The notes below the pieces were generated by a model that had not been told where the DNA came from, made no database searches, and worked only from the letters and a program-made list of their open reading frames with translations. Made by a program: the position numbers and the translations under genes. From Pinguiococcus pyrenoidosus (Eukaryota; Sar; Pinguiophyceae; Pinguiochrysidales; Pinguiochrysidaceae): a stretch of DNA of 10,053 bases. Positions 7,261 to 10,053 of this stretch are shown piece by piece; position 1 is the first letter of the stretch; each line of letters opens with the position of its first letter. The stretch is from contig JAAMXY010002041.1 in assembly GCA_019677205.1 (NCBI GenBank), forward strand, positions 1 through 10,053, given 5' to 3'.

Positions 7261-9400
7261 CTAGTTCTTCGCGGCGTGGTCCTTCAACCACTGCGGCGTC
7301 ACCGACTTTGGCCGCTCGAGAGGCAGGCCCAGCGCCCGATCCCAGAACAGCTGCGACAGGGCGCCCATGGCACGGGACACGCCGAAGAGGACGGTGTAGT
7401 ACTGATACTCCGTGAAGCCATAGCGCCAGAGCAGCACACCGGAGTGGGAGTCCACGTTCGGGTACGGGTTCTTGGTCTTGCCGTGCTCCGTCAGCACACC
7501 GGGCATGACGTTGTAGATGGTGTCGACGATCTTGAAGAGCGGATCATCCGGCATGTACTTGAGGGCGAACTCGCGCTGGCAGGTATACCGCGGATCGGTC
7601 TTTCGAAGCACGGCATGTCCATAGCCGGGAATCACCTGCACATCATTGCCGATGATCCGTTCAGTGGGAGTTAGTTGCGGAGCAGCCCGCACCCATGATC
7701 TCATCGCGGGAGGTGCACGGGACTCCTTCCCTCTTGTCTTGCTGTCCTTCTTCTCATGTTCTCCCACGCACGCTTACCTTGCCAGCATTCAGGGTTTCCC
7801 ATGCAAAGTCGGTGATGCTCTTCTCGTTGACTTCCATGCCCTTCGCCTCGAAGTCCTTCTGCAGCGCTTGGATCCAGCGCAGCACTTCCTGGTTGGCAAG
7901 TCCGTGAAGGGGCCCAGCGAGCGCGTTCAGGCCGGCGGCGTAGGCGAGGTACGGGTCCGCGAGGGTGGATCCCACAAGGTGCGTCGTGTGAGCAGAGGCG
8001 TTGCCACCTTCGTGGTCGGAGTGGATGCAGATGTACAGCCGCATGAGCTCGTCGAACTCCGGGTCGGTGTAGCCAAGCATGCGGGAGAAGTTGCCCGAGT
8101 AGTCCAGGCTTTGGTCCTCGTTGAGCACCCCATCGTGGAACGTGCACCGGTAGATGAGCGCCGCGATCTTCGGCAGCTTGGCAAACACGTCAAGGATGTC
8201 CTCCAACGCCGGCTCCCAGAGCATCGCCTTGGCAGTTCCACCCTGTGGCCGACAGCAGCGCACGGGTTGGCCTAGATCCTCCAGCGAGGCGTGCTCCAGA
8301 ACGCGTTCGCCTACCTGGTACGCCTTGGCAAACTTGCTCTCCGTCTGGCAGGCCATCAGCGCGATGGAGAACTGGGTCATCGGGTGCATATCCTTGCTGA
8401 AGCCGCGGATCAGGGGCTCCACGTGCGGCGGCAGTTCCGCACGCTTGTGCAACTCCGCGGTCACCAGATCCACCTGCTCCTTGGTGGGCACCTCTCCCGT
8501 GAGAAGCAGCCAGAGCAGCGACTCGGGCAGAGGCTCTCCCGCGCCGCCAGGCCCTTCGAAGGTGGGCAGGAGCTGCTGGCACTCGGGAATGGTGTAGCCG
8601 CGGAAGCGGATCCCTTCCTCCGGATCGAGGTTCGAGGTCTCCCAGAGCATGCACTTGACGCCGCGAGCTCCGCCGATGACCTGGGTCGGGAGGGAAGAGT
8701 CTTGAGCATCTCTTGGGTCGTGCGGCTCAGCATCATCACTGCGGCTGGTGAGAAGGCATCTGAAGCGGGCCGGACCTGGTCGATGGTGACCTCACCCACG
8801 ACTTTGGAGCCATGGTCCTTCTTGAAGGCCTTGAGGTCCGCCTGGCGCGCCGGCACCTGATCGCCGAGCGTGTCGTGGAGGTTCTACGCGGCCAAAGGAA
8901 GGGTCAGTGCGTCAGCGGAACGCCTGTCGATCCCTCCAAGTTCATCTTCACGTCTCTACTCTCCGCTTCTGTGCGAAGCAGTTGACACATTGCGCTGCTG
9001 ATACGGAGCTGAACCCCGAAGCTTTGCAAGCGCCTCTCCCTTGAGATCCAGGCTCAGGCTGAGCTGTACGACCCGTCCACAGCAACTTCGGCGTTCGTCC
9101 GCTGCGGCGAATCCTTCGTTTGTGTCATCCTGCGCTGTACTCCGCCGACTTCAGATCCGAACGCCGCCGTGCGTGTGACTCCACCTTTCCACAGGCCCGC
9201 CAACTTTGGCTGCGAACGCGGGAGCCCAAGGGAACTCACCTTCACACTGAAGCATCGGATGGGCGTCTGTGGCGCACGGCGTTGACAGCTGGGTTAGACG
9301 TGCTTGTGTATGAGTGAGCGAAGAATGGACTCCGGGCGTCGCGCACCTTCGCGGACAGCCTAGCTGAGAAAAAGCGCGACAGAGACGACGTCCGGATCAT
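7261..9400 (-). CDS. CS: Citrate synthase, mitochondrial
   Basis: Condenses acetyl-CoA and oxaloacetate to citrate, the entry step of the TCA cycle in the mitochondrial matrix. Exons in transcript order are 9400-9347, 8883-8776, 8680-8315, 8242-7778 and 7635-7261, all joined in phase 0, giving 455 residues (human precursor 466). The first exon codes 18 residues rich in Ser and Arg with no acidic residue ([11 protein letters not shown]...), a typical matrix presequence. Family motifs follow in order: [75 protein letters not shown]. The catalytic triad of the family corresponds to His289, His338 and Asp393, all present. This is the eukaryotic mitochondrial class rather than the short bacterial type. 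No peroxisomal targeting signal is evident at the C-terminus. It converges on the deubiquitinase gene. Exons 2 to 5 are firm; exon 1 is inferred from presequence character and matching phase. Confidence 0.95.
7636..7777 (-). other. Last intron of citrate synthase (142 nt)
   Basis: On the minus strand the donor is AAG followed by GTAAGC and the acceptor is GTGCAG. A perfect CTAAC branch-point-like motif lies in the intron (about 7671-7675), and the CAG is the first AG after it. The exon 4 frame stops within the intron. Splicing joins TLNAGK to [10 protein letters not shown], which matches the family without gaps. Confidence 0.9.
8243..8314 (-). other. In-frame, stop-free intron of citrate synthase (72 nt)
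   Basis: On the minus strand the donor is CAG followed by GTAGGC and the acceptor is CCACAG. It is exactly 24 codons without a stop, so it is invisible to ORF finding. Reading through would insert 24 residues, including two cysteines, into a stretch of constant length in citrate synthases. Removal gives [15 protein letters not shown], which lines up residue for residue with the family. Confidence 0.85.
8681..8775 (-). other. Intron of citrate synthase (95 nt)
   Basis: Minus-strand donor is CAG followed by GTCCGG, a weak extended donor; acceptor is CGACCCAG after a C/T-rich run. The length is not a multiple of three, and the conserved residues on its two sides lie in different frames. Splicing joins VTIDQ to VIGGARGVK, matching the family. 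Confidence 0.85.
8884..9346 (-). other. First intron of citrate synthase (463 nt)
   Basis: The acceptor is strong on the minus strand: two CTGAC motifs, then a CCCTTCCTTT tract, then CGTAG next to the codon for Asn of NLHDTL, aligning with the start of the mature human enzyme. An in-frame stop (the TAG itself) lies immediately upstream, so an intron is required. The donor is inferred as AAG followed by GTGCGC at 9346. A better-looking donor (AAG, GTGAGT at 9239) is ruled out by a stop codon before it. No gene or RNA is seen inside; a further small exon cannot be excluded. Confidence 0.7.
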
Positions 9401-9483
9401 GATGGCGCGAGAGAGAGGCGCTCGTAAAGCGACGGCGGATCTTCGCAGAGAGCGTTTTTGACTTCGGCCGCCGGTGTGCGGGG

Positions 9484-9510
9484 TTTCAAAGTATGGAATA
9501 CTATTTGAAA
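9484..9510. repeat. Inverted repeat able to form an 11-bp hairpin
   Basis: TTTCAAA then GTAT, a 3-nt loop GGA, then ATAC, a 2-nt bulge TA, and TTTGAAA: both arm segments are exactly complementary. It is AT-rich and stands out in GC-rich flanks. It lies about 84 bp upstream of the citrate synthase start codon. Confidence 0.8.
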
Positions 9511-9664
9511 GCAAAAGTTCAACCCCAGTTACGCACCTTGATTGGGCAGTGGTGCCCATGGAGGAACCTGGTTGGCGGTCGTGGATTTTTCCTGGTCCTA
9601 ATCAAGACGGTTTGATGACACGAGGATTCGCGGAAGCTGAAGCAGAGTGGCATAGTACGCTCTC

Positions 9665-9682
9665 ATATTAAAATTAAAATAA
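9665..9682 (+). promoter_or_regulatory. AT-rich element upstream of the right-edge gene
   Basis: A run of A and T only, containing two TTAAAAT-like units, begins about 48 bp before the ATG at 9713. It could serve as a TATA-like core promoter, or as part of an intron end together with the T tract that follows. The assignment is weak. Confidence 0.35.
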
Positions 9683-9712
9683 TGGAGCCAATGAAGTTTT
9701 TTTTCTCCGCAG

Positions 9713-10053
9713 ATGCCGCGGGGTGTCCATCTGTCCCGCACCAATCCCTCCTTTCTCGACGTCTGTCACTCTGGCGACGCATTCGCTCTGTGTTTTCGAT
9801 TTGTTCCTCCAAGCAAAGGCAAGGCGCCACTGCGCCTCGAATACGGAGTGGCAACAATGGAAGACGTGGCATCCTTACCGATCCGTGTGCGGCTGGAGAT
9901 GCTCCGCACCGGTCAGACGAGTCTCAAGGAGCCTGCTGTGGGCCGGAAGCGCCCGCGCGTAGCAGAAGCGGCGGCGCCCGAGCGCGAAAGTGACGATGAC
10001 GAGCGCGACAGCGAAGCCCAGGCGGACGCGACAGAGCATGCGAAGCGGAGCAA
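9713..10053 (+). CDS. Unrecognised charged, probably nuclear protein, 5' part only (runs off the right edge)
   Basis: An open frame runs from 9713 to the window end, 113 full codons without a stop. I do not recognise the family. The first part (MPRGVHLSRTNPSF...) is mixed and hydrophobic. From residue about 49 it becomes MEDVASLPIRVRLEML, then a basic cluster GRKRPRV that looks like a nuclear localisation signal, then an acidic run with SDDDERDSE. Two starts are possible: ATG 9713, which directly follows a T-rich tract and CAG, and ATG 9857, whose context ACAATGG is a good initiation context. The other two plus frames end at 9962 and 9993 and look like shadows. The basic-acidic composition suggests a nucleolar or chromatin protein, but this is only inference. 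Confidence 0.6.
   Translation, partial: MPRGVHLSRTNPSFLDVCHSGDAFALCFRFVPPSKGKAPLRLEYGVATMEDVASLPIRVRLEMLRTGQTSLKEPAVGRKRPRVAEAAAPERESDDDERDSEAQADATEHAKRS

Larger units (their letters stand above)
9401..9712. promoter_or_regulatory. Divergent intergenic region, probable bidirectional promoter
   Basis: These 312 bp separate the citrate synthase start codon (minus strand) from the first in-frame ATG of the right-edge gene (plus strand), so both promoters should lie here or in the 5' UTRs. Visible elements are a hairpin at 9484-9510, an AT-rich block at 9665-9682, a CCAAT at 9688-9692 and a T-rich tract ending in CAG at 9712. No canonical TATA box is clear, and no start site can be fixed. Confidence 0.5.

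Noticed and set aside
7646-8275. A 209-residue plus-strand open frame across citrate synthase
   Set aside because: Antisense of citrate synthase exons, whose catalytic motifs are intact on the minus strand.
9054-9245. Strong donor-like AAG-GTGAGT on the minus strand at 9239 as the end of citrate synthase exon 1
   Set aside because: The exon 1 frame meets a TGA just before this donor. The donor at 9346 keeps phase 0 and leaves a proper presequence. It may still be used in a non-coding variant.
9517-9526. GTTCAACCCC, resembling a tRNA T-loop
   Set aside because: The flanking bases do not form a 5-bp T stem and no D or anticodon arm is found at the expected distance.
1-10053. Search by eye for mobile elements, CRISPR arrays, rRNA, tRNA, toxin or viral genes
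   Set aside because: No transposase or reverse transcriptase motif, spaced repeat array or RNA fold was seen. The repeats present are short tandem arrays and hairpins only.

Overview
The window is nuclear DNA from a microbial eukaryote, probably a GC-rich protist or alga. The signs are GT-AG introns interrupting conserved protein families, a Kozak-type start (GCCATGG), a mitochondrial-type citrate synthase with a presequence, and a membrane-anchored ubiquitin protease family found only in eukaryotes. I cannot assign the lineage from the sequence. There are no operons, ribosome binding sites, CRISPR arrays, insertion sequences or RNA genes that I can support.

Layout. (1) 1-1184: no convincing gene; holds an 8-bp minisatellite at 701-772 and presumably the promoter and 5' UTR of the next gene. 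(2) 1185-6992, plus strand: a four-exon gene for a USP32-type deubiquitinase of 1737 residues (reconstructed), with a possible N-myristoylation start, EF-hand-like N-terminus, DUSP, Ubl, split USP catalytic domain, and a C-terminal CAVM prenylation box. (3) 6993-7260: a short gap between convergent genes with nested palindromes and a 28-bp tandem duplication. (4) 7261-9400, minus strand: a five-exon gene for mitochondrial citrate synthase, 455 residues after removal of four introns. (5) 9401-9712: a compact divergent intergenic region with a perfect-arm hairpin and an AT-rich element. (6) 9713 to the right edge, plus strand: the 5' part of an unrecognised, probably nuclear, charged protein.

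The genes do not form a pathway: USP32-type enzymes remove ubiquitin at membranes, while citrate synthase is the first enzyme of the TCA cycle in the mitochondrial matrix. The main annotation risks are two introns (2016-2150 and 8243-8314) that are multiples of three without stops. They read through as coding sequence unless one compares with the families. I see no evidence for a novel system; the interesting points are lineage-specific insertions in the deubiquitinase, the retention-tolerant introns and the structured intergenic DNA.
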